Shown: positions 43,189-51,975, counted from the stretch's first letter. The stretch: 64,000 nucleotides of DNA from Fictibacillus sp. b24 (GCF_030348825.1 NZ_JAUCES010000005.1:2852001-2916000), one strand, 5' to 3'. Program-made: numbers and translations. Notes: a model not told the origin generated them from the sequence alone.

Positions 43189-43756
43189 AATCCATCCACA
43201 CCGTATGTGATTCAAACCCCTTTTTCTTCACCGTTTTAATAGGCATATCTGGATAACCAACATAGATAAATCCCGCAATTGCGCCGTTCGCACTTAATCC
43301 AAAGAATTCTTTTACCTTTGTACGATAGGTTAAAGCACCTGTTCTCCAGATTGCTCCTAAACCTAACTCATGCGCGGTAAGCAGCAAATTCTGGATACCG
43401 CTATGAACGGCAGCGTACTCTTCTATTTCAATCACGTTTTTCTTATCACTCGGCTTTACCGCGACTGCGATAATAACTGGTGCGCGCAGCGGGTTGTTGC
43501 GTGCTTTTTCCGCTTTCCTTTCCAGTTCATCAGGCTCTAAACCAGCGTTATCTGCTCTTGTAATTCCTTCTAACACTTCACCCAGTTTCTTTCTGCTATC
43601 CCCGGTTAACACAAAAAAGCGCCATGGCTCTGTTCGGTAGTGGTTGGGAGCATAAGTTGCGGCTTTTAACATTTTTTCAATGAAGGTTTTTGGGACGGGA
43701 TCGTCTTTTACTTTCCCGATACTTCTTCTGTTAATGATGGCCTCGAACGTTTCCAT
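43187..43756 (-). CDS. Nitroreductase-family protein, YdjA/YfhC-like
   Basis: 189 residues, FMN-dependent. RRSIGKVKDDPVPKTFIEKM, then ATYAPNHYRTEPWRFFVLTG is the FMN/entry signature of the small nitroreductases, and GIQNLLLTAHELGLGAIWRT is the second. Such enzymes reduce nitro compounds or quinones using NAD(P)H. GGGGAGGGTG lies upstream of the ATG. It reads away from tnrA. Confidence 0.88.
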   Translation of the reverse strand: METFEAIINRRSIGKVKDDPVPKTFIEKMLKAATYAPNHYRTEPWRFFVLTGDSRKKLGEVLEGITRADNAGLEPDELERKAEKARNNPLRAPVIIAVAVKPSDKKNVIEIEEYAAVHSGIQNLLLTAHELGLGAIWRTGALTYRTKVKEFFGLSANGAIAGFIYVGYPDMPIKTVKKKGFESHTVWMD

Positions 43757-43848
43757 TTCTCACCCTCCCCTTACTAACAGATATTCTGGGACTGATGTGA
43801 ATAGAATAAAGTTGTGCTCACCATCATTTTAAACTGGAATAAAATATA

Positions 43849-43865
43849 TGTAAGAAAACCTAACA
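43849..43865. promoter_or_regulatory. TnrA/GlnR box before tnrA
   Basis: TGTAA-GAAAACC-TAACA exactly matches TGTNA-N7-TNACA. It lies 77 nt before the tnrA start codon, in the nitroreductase-tnrA divergent gap. It suggests autoregulation. Confidence 0.8.
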
Positions 43866-43941
43866 TAAATGTGATACAATAAATAACAATATTCATCATT
43901 GTCCGGTTAGGTTCTTTATTCACATGTTTAGGAGGAGTGGA

Positions 43942-44256
43942 ATGTCTGTTGATAAAACATCCTATAAAGATAAAAAAGTCATGTCGATCGGCATTATTAG
44001 TGAGCTGACCGGATTATCCGAGCGGAAGATCCGGTACTACGAAGAGCGAAAGCTTATCTTTCCTGAAAGAACAGGAAAAGGAACCCGTAAGTACTCGTTT
44101 TCCGACGTTGAACGGCTTATGGAGATTGCCGATCAGATTGAAGATGGTGTACAAACGTATGAAATCAAAAAGGAATTGACGAAGAAACAGAAACGTGACG
44201 AACGAAACAAGATGATTCGTGGTCAGATTAACGCACAATTTAATATGAGAAACTAA
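43942..44256 (+). CDS. tnrA: Nitrogen-limitation regulator TnrA (MerR family)
   Basis: 104 residues, very close to Bacillus subtilis Tnr[21 protein letters not shown], then [20 protein letters not shown] and [20 protein letters not shown]. The C-terminal tail ending [11 protein letters not shown] is the glutamine-synthetase-interacting tail. GlnR would have a longer C-terminal and different start. AGGAGG precedes ATG 43942. It activates genes of nitrogen scavenging when glutamine synthetase no longer holds it. The amt gene in this window has a matching box at 47397. Confidence 0.93.
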   Translation: MSVDKTSYKDKKVMSIGIISELTGLSERKIRYYEERKLIFPERTGKGTRKYSFSDVERLMEIADQIEDGVQTYEIKKELTKKQKRDERNKMIRGQINAQFNMRN

Positions 44257-44297
44257 AACAGCTGGCTCCTTAACCTTAAGGTACCAGCTGTTTTATC
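44257..44297. terminator. Bidirectional terminator between tnrA and the exonuclease
   Basis: Arms AAAACAGCTGG / CCAGCTGTTTT with an inner TTAA/TTAAGG; the exonuclease stop codon lies in the tail. Confidence 0.85.
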
Positions 44298-45021
44298 GAG
44301 ATAGCCGTTCATAGACTTCTCTTAAATTTTTCATACCTAATGCTTGTATTCTCTCAACATAAATACTCCATAGCTCCGCCGTCATCTTCGCATCTCCTAA
44401 TGCATGATGCCGATCAACAGCCGGAATACCGCAGTGATCACAGCAATCTTCTAAACGAACAAGGCTCACATTGGGCTCTGCTAGTTTTAATAAAAATGAT
44501 GTGTCTACGATTCGATGTTTGAACTGACTGCGGAAAAGCTTCCAGTTGTAGTGCTGCAGAAACTTCTTTTCATGACTGGCGTGGTGCGCTACTAACACAG
44601 CGCCTTTTACAAAATCATAAAAGTCGACCAGTACCTTTGATAGTTCAGGCGCTGCCTCAAGATCACTTTCTTCAATACCTGTAAGCTCCTTTATTTCTGG
44701 AGTGAGTTCACGGGTACAACGTACAAGAGAATAGAAGGTATCCTCTTGCTGGACCTCACCGCCTCTCACCTTTATAGCACCGATTGATAGAATTTCATCA
44801 CCTTGTTCCGGAAAAAATCCAGTCGTTTCGAGATCGAACACGACGACGTTCAATTCTTTTAGCGGAACAACTAAGCTCTCTTCCACTTTTAACTCTTTTT
44901 CAAGCTGTCTCAAAAAAGCGACATGCTGCGGACTCGATTGTCCTTGTAACGATGCATACACGCTTGAGTTTATTTTCCCCTGAACTTGTTTCATAAATTG
45001 TATGAGCGGATTCATCCTCAT
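44293..45021 (-). CDS. DEDDh 3'-5' exonuclease (DnaQ-like)
   Basis: 242 residues. Exo I motif VVFDLETTGFFPEQGDEILS (Asp and Glu), Exo III-type HHALGDAKMTAELWSIYVER with the DEDDh histidine and aspartate, and an intermediate ELTGIEESDLEAAPELSKVL. The N-terminal 60 residues are an extra helical part. The ATG start has AAGGAACG upstream. It overlaps the DUF294 gene by 4 nt. Such DnaQ-like proteins couple to GlnD/DUF294 in Bacillus; the substrate (ssDNA or RNA) is not known. Confidence 0.88.
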   Translation of the reverse strand: MRMNPLIQFMKQVQGKINSSVYASLQGQSSPQHVAFLRQLEKELKVEESLVVPLKELNVVVFDLETTGFFPEQGDEILSIGAIKVRGGEVQQEDTFYSLVRCTRELTPEIKELTGIEESDLEAAPELSKVLVDFYDFVKGAVLVAHHASHEKKFLQHYNWKLFRSQFKHRIVDTSFLLKLAEPNVSLVRLEDCCDHCGIPAVDRHHALGDAKMTAELWSIYVERIQALGMKNLREVYERLSR

Positions 45022-45995
45022 CTGTGCATCGTTCCTTTAATGACAGACTGTGTATAGTCTTGTAGTTTTTGACCGTTTAACAAAATATGTTTCACGTCTT
45101 TTCGTTCTTCTTTGCTGAGTTCTTTTATATTTAGATAGTGAATATCATCATAGTTTTCCGTCATTTTCTTATGATACTGAAGTCTGTAGTGAAGAAGCTT
45201 TTTAAATTCTGCGGCGCACCAACTGAGCTCTTGCTGATATTTCGGAAGCTTTGTAAGCTCCTCAATTCTTGAGAGCGTTGAAGTGGCATTGACACTTTCT
45301 TTCATCGCTAAGAGCCGGACATTGTTTACGTACGGAAAAAAGCCTGATTGCTTCAGATCGATGCTGCCCGCATGTGAGCCGTGTGTTTCTGTTAAAAATT
45401 GATGAAAAAATCCTACCGCCTTCTTTACGTGCTGGGTGTTTTCTAACAGCCTCTCCAGGAAAGGCGGATTCTTTTTAATATAGTCATGTACCGTCTGTTT
45501 AAGTTCAGCGATATATTCCTTTTCTCCTCTGAGCATACGCGCATCATAAAAAATCAATAGGAATCGAATGCTTTCAAAGCTTTCTTCTCTTAACCACTTT
45601 GAGAGCTGTTCGTTCCACTTTGTTTTCGATTTGCACCACACTGAATTTGAACTCATCACATTGCCATCACAATACGGATAGCCGACTTCATTCAAAGCAT
45701 CAGCCAGTTCTTTTCCGAACTTCATAAAATATCGAGACGCTTCTTCGGTATCTTTTTCATAAATCAAGCCGTGATCTTGGTCACTGATAATGGCCTGCTC
45801 AAATCTGCCCGCACTTCCCATAACAAACCAAGAATAGTTGCAAGGCGGAGCTCCAAAATTATTTGATTGTATATCTAATGCTGCGTCAAAAACTTTCTTC
45901 ATGATCTCATCGTGAAACGCATTTAACTCATGTGAGGATCGATCATGATGGTCCCACTCACTGTCACGATATTTTTTAATTGATGAATAAGTCAT
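45018..45995 (-). CDS. GlnD-like nucleotidyltransferase, DUF294/DUF294_C type
   Basis: 325 residues. The N-terminal domain of about 160 residues carries a nucleotidyltransferase motif WFVMGSAGRFEQAIISDQDH (GS...D.D) and the C-terminal DUF294_C substrate-binding domain contains SKWLREESFESIRFLLIFYD. Unlike enterobacterial GlnD it lacks HD and ACT domains. It lies next to amt and under probable TnrA control through shared transcript or an own promoter, so a role in ammonium signalling is likely. The start ATG 45995 is preceded by AGGGTG. Overlaps the exonuclease by 4 nt. Confidence 0.85.
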   Translation of the reverse strand: MTYSSIKKYRDSEWDHHDRSSHELNAFHDEIMKKVFDAALDIQSNNFGAPPCNYSWFVMGSAGRFEQAIISDQDHGLIYEKDTEEASRYFMKFGKELADALNEVGYPYCDGNVMSSNSVWCKSKTKWNEQLSKWLREESFESIRFLLIFYDARMLRGEKEYIAELKQTVHDYIKKNPPFLERLLENTQHVKKAVGFFHQFLTETHGSHAGSIDLKQSGFFPYVNNVRLLAMKESVNATSTLSRIEELTKLPKYQQELSWCAAEFKKLLHYRLQYHKKMTENYDDIHYLNIKELSKEERKDVKHILLNGQKLQDYTQSVIKGTMHR

Positions 45996-46011
45996 TTCCA
46001 CACACCCTATG

Positions 46012-46045
46012 CGACAAAAGCATTGAGGAAAGGTCCCCAATGCTG
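46012..46045 (-). terminator. Terminator or attenuator between amt and the GlnD-like gene
   Basis: Arms AGCATTG / CAATGCT with a loop of about 12 nt and TTTTG on the minus side. Confidence 0.65.
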
Positions 46046-46055
46046 TTTATCACGA

Positions 46056-47330
46056 TTAATTTGCAATTCTGTTTCTCTCTTCATTCGTAATGAACGCTTC
46101 TGGATAACCGTAGTTTCCGTGTTCACTCACGTCCAGTCCAATAATCTCTTCTTCCTCAGATACACGAAGTCCTTTCATCACTTTTTTCATACCGTATAAT
46201 AGAGCGAAAGAAACAACGAACGCGTAAAGCGCTGATACGGAAACACCCATCGCTTGAACACCAAGCTGCGAGAAGCCGCCTCCATAAAACAATCCAGGCT
46301 TACCAACTGTTGCAAGTTCTGGTGTTGCAAAAAGACCCGTTGATAATGTACCCCAAACACCCGCTGCTCCGTGAACGCTTAGCGCATAAATCGGATCATC
46401 TACTTTTAATTTATCGAATAACTTCACAGAGTAGAATACTAGAATACCTGCAACAAATCCGATGAGAACCGCTGCCCACGTTTCAACAAACGCGCATGAT
46501 GCTGTGATGGCAACAAGTCCTGCTAACGCACCGTTCAAAATCGTTGGGATATCCGATTTACCGAGAACCATCCAAGAAATAATAAGTGCAGCAACCGCTC
46601 CTGCTCCAGCAGCAAGGTTGGTATTCAGCGCAACAAACCCGAAGAAACCATCATCAACAACAAACGTACTTCCCCCATTAAAACCAAACCAACCTACCCA
46701 AAGAACGATAACACCTAGTGCTGTGTACACTTGATTGTGACCAAAGATATTGTTCGATGTCCCATTTTTATTGAACTTTCCGATACGCGGTTTCAGTAAG
46801 ATCGTTGCCGCGAAAGCAGCCATCGCACCTGTTAAGTGAACAACCGTCGAACCAGCAAAATCTTGCTTGCCGTGTTCTGCTAACCATCCGCCGCCCCAGA
46901 TCCAGTGAGCAACAACCGGATAAACGATTACTGAAAATAGAACCGCAAACACAAGGTATGCAGACAATTTTGCACGTTCAGCAAATCCGCCGAACGCAAT
47001 GGTTAACGAGATGCCAGCAAACGCAAGCTGAAATAAGAAAAATGCAGCTGTTGAATACGGCATACCATCCGCTTGATCACCAGAATAGAAAAAGTCAGAC
47101 AAACCGATAAAGAAATTAGAATTCCCTCCAAAAATAAACCCATAACCGACAGCCCAGAATACGATGGATGCCAATCCAAACGTAAAGACCGTTTTACCTG
47201 CAATATGCCCGGCATTCTTCATTCGTGTCGAACCTGCTTCAAGTAAGATAAACCCACCTTGCATCAAAATGACGAGAAGTGCACCTAGCACAAGCCAGAC
47301 ACTGTTTAGCGAAAACATAATTTCTTCCAT
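46056..47330 (-). CDS. amtB: Ammonium transporter (Amt/MEP/Rh)
   Basis: 424 residues, 11 membrane helices, trimeric ammonium channel. Family landmarks: the start SVWLVLGALLVILMQGGFIL, GFILLEAGSTRMKNAGHIAG with the Amt signature, HLTGAMAAFAATILLKPRIG with the first pore His region, and YALSVHGAAGVWGTLSTGLF with the second pore histidine. Start ATG 47330 with AGGGGG. A perfect TnrA box (47397) lies upstream, fitting activation under nitrogen limitation. No glnK follows; a GlnD-like protein does. Confidence 0.94.
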   Translation of the reverse strand: MEEIMFSLNSVWLVLGALLVILMQGGFILLEAGSTRMKNAGHIAGKTVFTFGLASIVFWAVGYGFIFGGNSNFFIGLSDFFYSGDQADGMPYSTAAFFLFQLAFAGISLTIAFGGFAERAKLSAYLVFAVLFSVIVYPVVAHWIWGGGWLAEHGKQDFAGSTVVHLTGAMAAFAATILLKPRIGKFNKNGTSNNIFGHNQVYTALGVIVLWVGWFGFNGGSTFVVDDGFFGFVALNTNLAAGAGAVAALIISWMVLGKSDIPTILNGALAGLVAITASCAFVETWAAVLIGFVAGILVFYSVKLFDKLKVDDPIYALSVHGAAGVWGTLSTGLFATPELATVGKPGLFYGGGFSQLGVQAMGVSVSALYAFVVSFALLYGMKKVMKGLRVSEEEEIIGLDVSEHGNYGYPEAFITNEERNRIAN

Positions 47331-47364
47331 AAAGAACGCCCCCTGCTTAACTGTTTCTTTTCAT

Positions 47365-47413
47365 TCTATACAGTTTCAGCGCAGATTCTACACCCATGTT
47401 AGATTTTCTGACA
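47365..47413 (-). promoter_or_regulatory. amt promoter with TnrA box
   Basis: TGTCA-GAAAATC-TAACA on the minus strand (47397-47413) is a perfect TGTNA-N7-TNACA. The -10 box TATAGA (47365-47370) puts the box centre about 45 nt before the start, where TnrA activates. Confidence 0.78.
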
Positions 47414-47445
47414 TGGTTTTTAAAAGAGGCTAGGCGGAAGAGAGA

Positions 47446-47478
47446 AAGCTAACCCTTTTCGTTTAAGAGTTAGCTTTG
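47446..47478. other. Isolated hairpin in the amt-NHL gap
   Basis: AAAGCTAAC / GTTAGCTTT around an imperfect middle; no T run and no nearby gene end. The rest of the 306-nt gap between amt and the NHL gene shows nothing more that I can name, apart from the TnrA box and two promoter-like stretches. Confidence 0.4.
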
Positions 47479-47636
47479 ACGTCTGCTTCGTTTAGAACGC
47501 TTGCTTGGCTCATCTGCGTACTCACATGCTCTATACGCCTTAAGTTGTATACAGAATATATCTTGAGTCTATTTTATATGAAGTTCATTGTAGGTAAGAT
47601 AAATCACGCAACTTAATTAATCAGGAGGATTTTAGC

Positions 47637-48716
47637 ATGAGAAAATTTAAAATCACATTTTTGGTCACATTAGTAATCTTTTCCCTTATTTTCATTTTCA
47701 ATTTTGGAAAATCAGCTGTAGTTTATAAATCGCATCCTAAGGAGATCGTAAAATCTGCATCTTATAAGGCAACAATCCTTTTAGCAGCAGATCGAGAAGC
47801 TACTGGTGAAGGAAGTGGAGTTGCTGTTAACTCTAAGGGGGACATATACTATTTACATCGTGCGAGTGGACAATATGGAAACAGCAACTACATTGCAGAA
47901 CCTACAATAGTTGTTTTAGATGGAAAAACGAAGAAGGTTAAGAATACTTGGGGAGAGCATTTGTTCAAATCTCCTCATGGTATCGACATTGATAACAAGA
48001 ATCAAATTTGGGTAACAGATATCTCATTAAATAAGGTATTTAAATTTAGTCCAGAGGGGCAACTTCTCCAAACGTTTGGCGATGATTATTCATTTGGCTT
48101 GGAATGGAGTTTACGGATTCGAAATAAAATGCCCCATTTCCCTACTTTTATAAATGATAATACATTCGCTAGACCTACAGATGTAACAGTCTTGAATGAT
48201 GGTTCATTTGTTGTATCAGATGGTTACAGAAATCATAGAATAGTCAAATTTGATTCAAATGGAAAATTAGAATGGCAAGTAAATAAGCTTGGTGATAAGC
48301 TTGGTGAGTTTAATTTACCACATGGAATTAGTAGTGATGACGAAGGTAATATTTATGTAGCTGACCGCAATAATGCCAGAATCCAAGTGTTCGACAGTCA
48401 AGGAAATGCTATTGATGAGTGGGATAATGTTGCGATTGGCAGACCGTTTGGTGTCGAAGTAGGAAAGGATAAAAAGATATATGTAGTAGATGGCGGTAAT
48501 TATTTAAATGGTTCAAGAGACAATCTTACTAGCCAGATTATTATTTTAAATAAGAATGGTGATGTTATAGAACGCTTCGGGTCTTGGGGGAAAGAAGAAG
48601 GACAACTTAAAATCCCTCACGATATAGCTGTTGATGAAAAGGGAAACATGTATGTGGCAGAACTTAAAAATAAGCGGCTACAAGAGTTTCGTCTAATGGA
48701 AGTTTCCTCAAAATGA
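47637..48716 (+). CDS. Membrane-anchored NHL-repeat beta-propeller protein
   Basis: 359 residues. An N-terminal transmembrane anchor (FKITFLVTLVIFSLIFIFNF) puts the rest outside. It consists of NHL-type repeats: FKSPHGIDIDNKNQIWVTDI, then FNLPHGISSDDEGNIYVADR and LKIPHDIAVDEKGNMYVAEL are the clearest. Six blades are likely. It could bind protein or sugar ligands; a peptidylglycine-lyase activity is not implied since catalytic histidines are not visible. The region is low in GC. Terminator follows. Confidence 0.82.
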   Translation: MRKFKITFLVTLVIFSLIFIFNFGKSAVVYKSHPKEIVKSASYKATILLAADREATGEGSGVAVNSKGDIYYLHRASGQYGNSNYIAEPTIVVLDGKTKKVKNTWGEHLFKSPHGIDIDNKNQIWVTDISLNKVFKFSPEGQLLQTFGDDYSFGLEWSLRIRNKMPHFPTFINDNTFARPTDVTVLNDGSFVVSDGYRNHRIVKFDSNGKLEWQVNKLGDKLGEFNLPHGISSDDEGNIYVADRNNARIQVFDSQGNAIDEWDNVAIGRPFGVEVGKDKKIYVVDGGNYLNGSRDNLTSQIIILNKNGDVIERFGSWGKEEGQLKIPHDIAVDEKGNMYVAELKNKRLQEFRLMEVSSK

Positions 48717-48740
48717 AATTCCTAAAGTGAGATGTGTTAA

Positions 48741-48772
48741 AGGGAGTATTTATATATAAATACTCCCCAAAT
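48741..48772 (+). terminator. Terminator after the NHL gene
   Basis: Perfect arms GGGAGTATTTATA / TATAAATACTCCC; a purine-rich loop-free centre. Confidence 0.8.
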
Positions 48773-48853
48773 ATATTATTGGTAGGCATTAACTACAAAT
48801 AGAGCTTTTTATCCCTCGATTGAGATCTAAAGAAGATGGACACCACACTTCAG

Positions 48854-48915
48854 ACTGCGCGCAAAAGCTATCTAATGCACTGAAAAGCTAGCAAACTGCG
48901 TGAATGAAGACCGAA
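48854..48915. repeat. Tract R8: about three degenerate units, 20-nt period
   Basis: AAAAGCTA recurs at 48863 and 48883; ACTGCG at 48854 and 48895. The unit is ACTGCRCGAAAAGCTANCNA-like, 20-21 nt. It lies in the gap between converging genes. The weakest of the eight tracts. Confidence 0.5.
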
Positions 48916-48933
48916 AACATTGAATAAATAACT

Positions 48934-49908
48934 TTAAACCACCTTAGATGGAGTGGTGTGAGTACTAGTTTGTGCGGCATCACGGTCAGCCCTCTTCCCC
49001 CACCATGTCGCAAGCAGTGGTCCTGATATGTTGTGCCATACACTAAAGATCGCACTTGGCACGGCAGACAATGGTGAAAAGTGAGCGATTGCAAGTGCTG
49101 CACCTAAACCTGAATTCTGCATCCCAACTTCAATAGAAATCGCTTTTTGATCAGCAAAGTTCAGCTTTAGTGCTTTTGCGATCAGGAAACCAATTAATAG
49201 ACCTAATACATTGTGAAGAACAACAATGGAAAAGATCAATAATCCTGTCTCTGCAATTTGTTTTGCGTTCGCTGCTACAACAGCAGATGCTACTGCCACA
49301 ATTCCAACAACAGAGATGAGCGGAAGTGCTGCAACGCTTTTCTCCACTTGTTTACGGAATAAAAGTTTAACAACAAGACCTAATACAATGGGAACGAGTA
49401 CAATTTGAACGATCGATAACAGCAAGTTGCCCGCAGATACGGGGAGCCATTTGCTCGCAAACAGCAACGTTAGTGCTGGTGTTAAGATTGGTGCGAGCAG
49501 TGTTGCTACGGATGTTACCGCAACCGACAATGCTGTGTTTCCTTTTGCAAGAAAAGTCATAACGTTCGATGCCGTTCCGCCTGGACAGCATCCTACTAAG
49601 ATCACTCCAACTGCTACTTCCGGCTGCAATTGAAATGCTGTGGCTAGTCCAAATGCAAGGAGCGGCATGACCGTATACTGTGCCGCCACACCGAGCAATA
49701 CACTTTTAGGGGCTTGGAACACCGCTTTAAAATCATTCAGTGACAGGGTTAGCCCCATGCCGAACATGATAATTCCGAGTAACAATGGAATGTGGGGAGC
49801 GATCCATGTGAAGCCTCCTGGAACAAAAAATGCTAAAATGGCAAAAAGAATCACCCAAACCGCAAAGGTGTTGCCTGCTGCTTTACTTACTTTCTCGAGA
49901 AATCTCAT
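48934..49908 (-). CDS. Bile-acid:sodium symporter family (BASS) transporter
   Basis: 324 residues with ten hydrophobic segments, sodium-coupled. FGMGLTLSLNDFKAVFQAPK at the N-terminal part and GCCPGGTASNVMTFLAKGNT, then EVGMQNSGLGAALAIAHFSP are the crossover and sodium-site motifs of BASS proteins. ATG 49908 follows AGGAGA; the alternative 3 codons earlier has none. Bacterial members carry organic acids or pantoate/pyruvate-like substrates. A sigma-A promoter (49933-49960) stands just before. Confidence 0.9.
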   Translation of the reverse strand: MRFLEKVSKAAGNTFAVWVILFAILAFFVPGGFTWIAPHIPLLLGIIMFGMGLTLSLNDFKAVFQAPKSVLLGVAAQYTVMPLLAFGLATAFQLQPEVAVGVILVGCCPGGTASNVMTFLAKGNTALSVAVTSVATLLAPILTPALTLLFASKWLPVSAGNLLLSIVQIVLVPIVLGLVVKLLFRKQVEKSVAALPLISVVGIVAVASAVVAANAKQIAETGLLIFSIVVLHNVLGLLIGFLIAKALKLNFADQKAISIEVGMQNSGLGAALAIAHFSPLSAVPSAIFSVWHNISGPLLATWWGKRADRDAAQTSTHTTPSKVV

Positions 49909-49932
49909 GGTTCTCACTCTCCTTTTTAAGAG

Positions 49933-49960
49933 AGTATAAACTAATTATCTGAAATTTCAA
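49933..49960 (-). promoter_or_regulatory. Promoter of the BASS gene
   Basis: TTGAAA (49955-49960), 16 nt, TATACT (49933-49938) on the minus strand. Confidence 0.55.
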
Positions 49961-49985
49961 TGTTTATTGATGAAAAATTTAAAAT

Positions 49986-50084
49986 TATGTGATTATTGTC
50001 CTTTTTTATGTGATGAGGTCGTTTTTTTATGTGATCGTTACTCTTTTTTATGTGATGCGCATTAAAAATTATGTGATTAATCAT
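49986..50084. repeat. Tract R6: five TATGTGAT units, exactly 21-nt period
   Basis: Units start at 49986, 50007, 50028, 50049 and 50070. Before each of the middle three runs six or seven T, so the unit is TTTTTTATGTGATNNNNNNNC. The last unit contains the stop codon of the ABC-F gene (50077-50079). It separates the ABC-F gene from the BASS promoter; no other terminator is visible there. Confidence 0.85.
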
Positions 50085-51903
50085 TTTCATGCTCATCCAG
50101 CCAGTTGTATCGCGGCACTTTCGCCATATGTTCGCGTCTTTTCTCCACGGTGAACATCCCTTTTAGCGTTCCATAAAAATATTGCATAAGCTCTCGTTTT
50201 CTATTCATCAATTGCTGCAAATCTTGATCGACCTGAACGTATTCATCTGTCCCCGTCTTACAAAAACTAATCTTCCCGAGGAGTTCAGTGATCTTGTTCT
50301 CTACTAAAGCTAATTCTTCTGCATGGTTCTGATCATCGTCATTTGACACACGCAACCTTCGTTGTTCGTAATCCCCAAGTCCCATCTCCATTCTTTTGAT
50401 CTGCTGATTCTCAATAACGAGCAGCTTATTACACAGCTTTTCAACGAAAAAGCGGTCATGAGAAACGATGATGAGTGTTCCTGAAAACTGTGACAAGGTT
50501 TCCTCCAGCTGCTCGCGGCTTGGCAGGTCCAGATGATTCGTCGGTTCATCCAAAATGAGCACATCGTATTCCTGTAAGATCATCAGCACCAGTTTAACGC
50601 GCGTCCGCTCACCTAAACTTAAGTAACGGATCGGTTTTGAGAGTTTTCGATCCTCGATCCCCATGTTCGCAAAGATCGTCCTCGCCTGTGTTACTTGATG
50701 CTTATCTTCTAAATCAAAGTATTCATACACCGTTTTTTCTTCTGGCAGATCACTCACATCTTGAGAAAGATAAGCGATTTTCATGGAATCACTTTTCCAA
50801 ATCGAACCCTGCGTTATCGGCTCTATATCAAGCAGCATTTTTATAAAAGTAGTCTTACCCGCTCCGTTTGCCCCTTGCAACGCTATTCTTTCACCATGCT
50901 TAATATAAAAGTGACTTTTATCAAACAACGTGCGGTCGCCAAATTGCTTTGTTAACCCGCGGACCTCAATCAGTCTTTTTCCTCTCTTACCAGCAGCATC
51001 AAACTGAAAAAAGACATCTGTCTCTTCTTTCGGTTTATCAATGCCACTCTTTGATAATTCCAGATTCAATCGCTTCAATTTCGACTTCACCTGATTATCT
51101 TTTTTCTTAGCTTTTGCCCGCTCGAACTCACGAAGTCCCATCTGTTTATTTTCCGAGGCTGTCCCTCCCTTACCAGCTTCTCGGTGTGCTTTTTCAGACC
51201 ATGTTTTCAACGTATTTACTTGGTGCTCAATCATCTCAATCTTTCTTTGCTGTTTATCATAATCTCGCTTTTGCTGTTGATAACGACGCTGCTTCTCCGC
51301 TCGATACGCTGAATAATTTCCTTCATAAATCGTCAGTTTTCCATCTTCAAGCTCAAAGATTTTATTGACCGTCTGATCTAGAAAATGACGGTCATGAGAG
51401 ATGATGATGCTGGCACCACTGTAACGCTGTACTTCTTCTATCAGCCAGCTGATCCCTTGCAAATCTAGATGATTGGTCGGTTCATCTAAAATCAAGAATT
51501 CTGGGTGATTCGCCCAGATCTTAGCAATAGATACCTTCAGTCGTTCGCCGCCACTTAAGCGTCCAAACTCTCCCTTTTCCAACAAGTGTTTCTGCAGTCC
51601 GAGCTGTTTACTCGTTTTCAACAGGTCCTCAGCTGATTCACGCATTTCGTTTTCCACATTCAGCATGTAATCCGTTGATTGCGGCAGATATCCCATGTGT
51701 AGATGGGCTGGCCATGTTGTAATCGATCCTTTATCCCATTCAACAGTCCCCATCAGCATATTGACAAGCGTTGTTTTACCGCTGCCGTTCCATCCGACAA
51801 GGCCGATCTTCTCGCCTTGCCGTATATCAAATGAAATTTCTTTCAATAGTTCTCGTTCACCAAATTTTTTCTGCAATTTTTTGACTTGTAATACAATCGT
51901 CAT
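50077..51903 (-). CDS. ABC-F ATPase, VmlR-like ribosome protection type
   Basis: 608 residues, two ABC domains without membrane part. First domain: Walker A in GLVGWNGSGKTTLVNMLMG, ABC signature LSGGERLKVSIAKIWA, Walker B EFLILDEPTNHLD. Second: ALQGANGAGKTTFIKML and LILDEPTNHLDLPSREQLEE. The linker holds the antibiotic-resistance-determining type extension (TWSEKAHREAGKGG). Overall layout and the LPSREQLEETLSQ segment are close to Bacillus subtilis VmlR, which protects against lincosamide/pleuromutilin/streptogramin A antibiotics. C-terminal extension of about 70 residues is longer than VmlR. Start ATG 51903 after AGAGGTG. A regulatory leader lies upstream. Confidence 0.88.
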   Translation of the reverse strand: MTIVLQVKKLQKKFGERELLKEISFDIRQGEKIGLVGWNGSGKTTLVNMLMGTVEWDKGSITTWPAHLHMGYLPQSTDYMLNVENEMRESAEDLLKTSKQLGLQKHLLEKGEFGRLSGGERLKVSIAKIWANHPEFLILDEPTNHLDLQGISWLIEEVQRYSGASIIISHDRHFLDQTVNKIFELEDGKLTIYEGNYSAYRAEKQRRYQQQKRDYDKQQRKIEMIEHQVNTLKTWSEKAHREAGKGGTASENKQMGLREFERAKAKKKDNQVKSKLKRLNLELSKSGIDKPKEETDVFFQFDAAGKRGKRLIEVRGLTKQFGDRTLFDKSHFYIKHGERIALQGANGAGKTTFIKMLLDIEPITQGSIWKSDSMKIAYLSQDVSDLPEEKTVYEYFDLEDKHQVTQARTIFANMGIEDRKLSKPIRYLSLGERTRVKLVLMILQEYDVLILDEPTNHLDLPSREQLEETLSQFSGTLIIVSHDRFFVEKLCNKLLVIENQQIKRMEMGLGDYEQRRLRVSNDDDQNHAEELALVENKITELLGKISFCKTGTDEYVQVDQDLQQLMNRKRELMQYFYGTLKGMFTVEKRREHMAKVPRYNWLDEHEND

Positions 51904-51940
51904 GCAGCTCACCTCTTTTATCTGTATGGATGCAGGAGGT

Positions 51941-51974
51941 CAACAAAAAACCTCCCTGGAGCCCAGAGAGGTTG
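51941..51974 (-). terminator. Attenuator terminator inside the ABC-F leader
   Basis: On the minus strand: AACCTCTCTGG / CCAGGGAGGTT around GCT with one wobble pair, then TTTTTTG. It lies between the leader frames and the ABC-F start codon, so it can stop transcription before the gene. Confidence 0.78.
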
Positions 51975-51975
51975 G

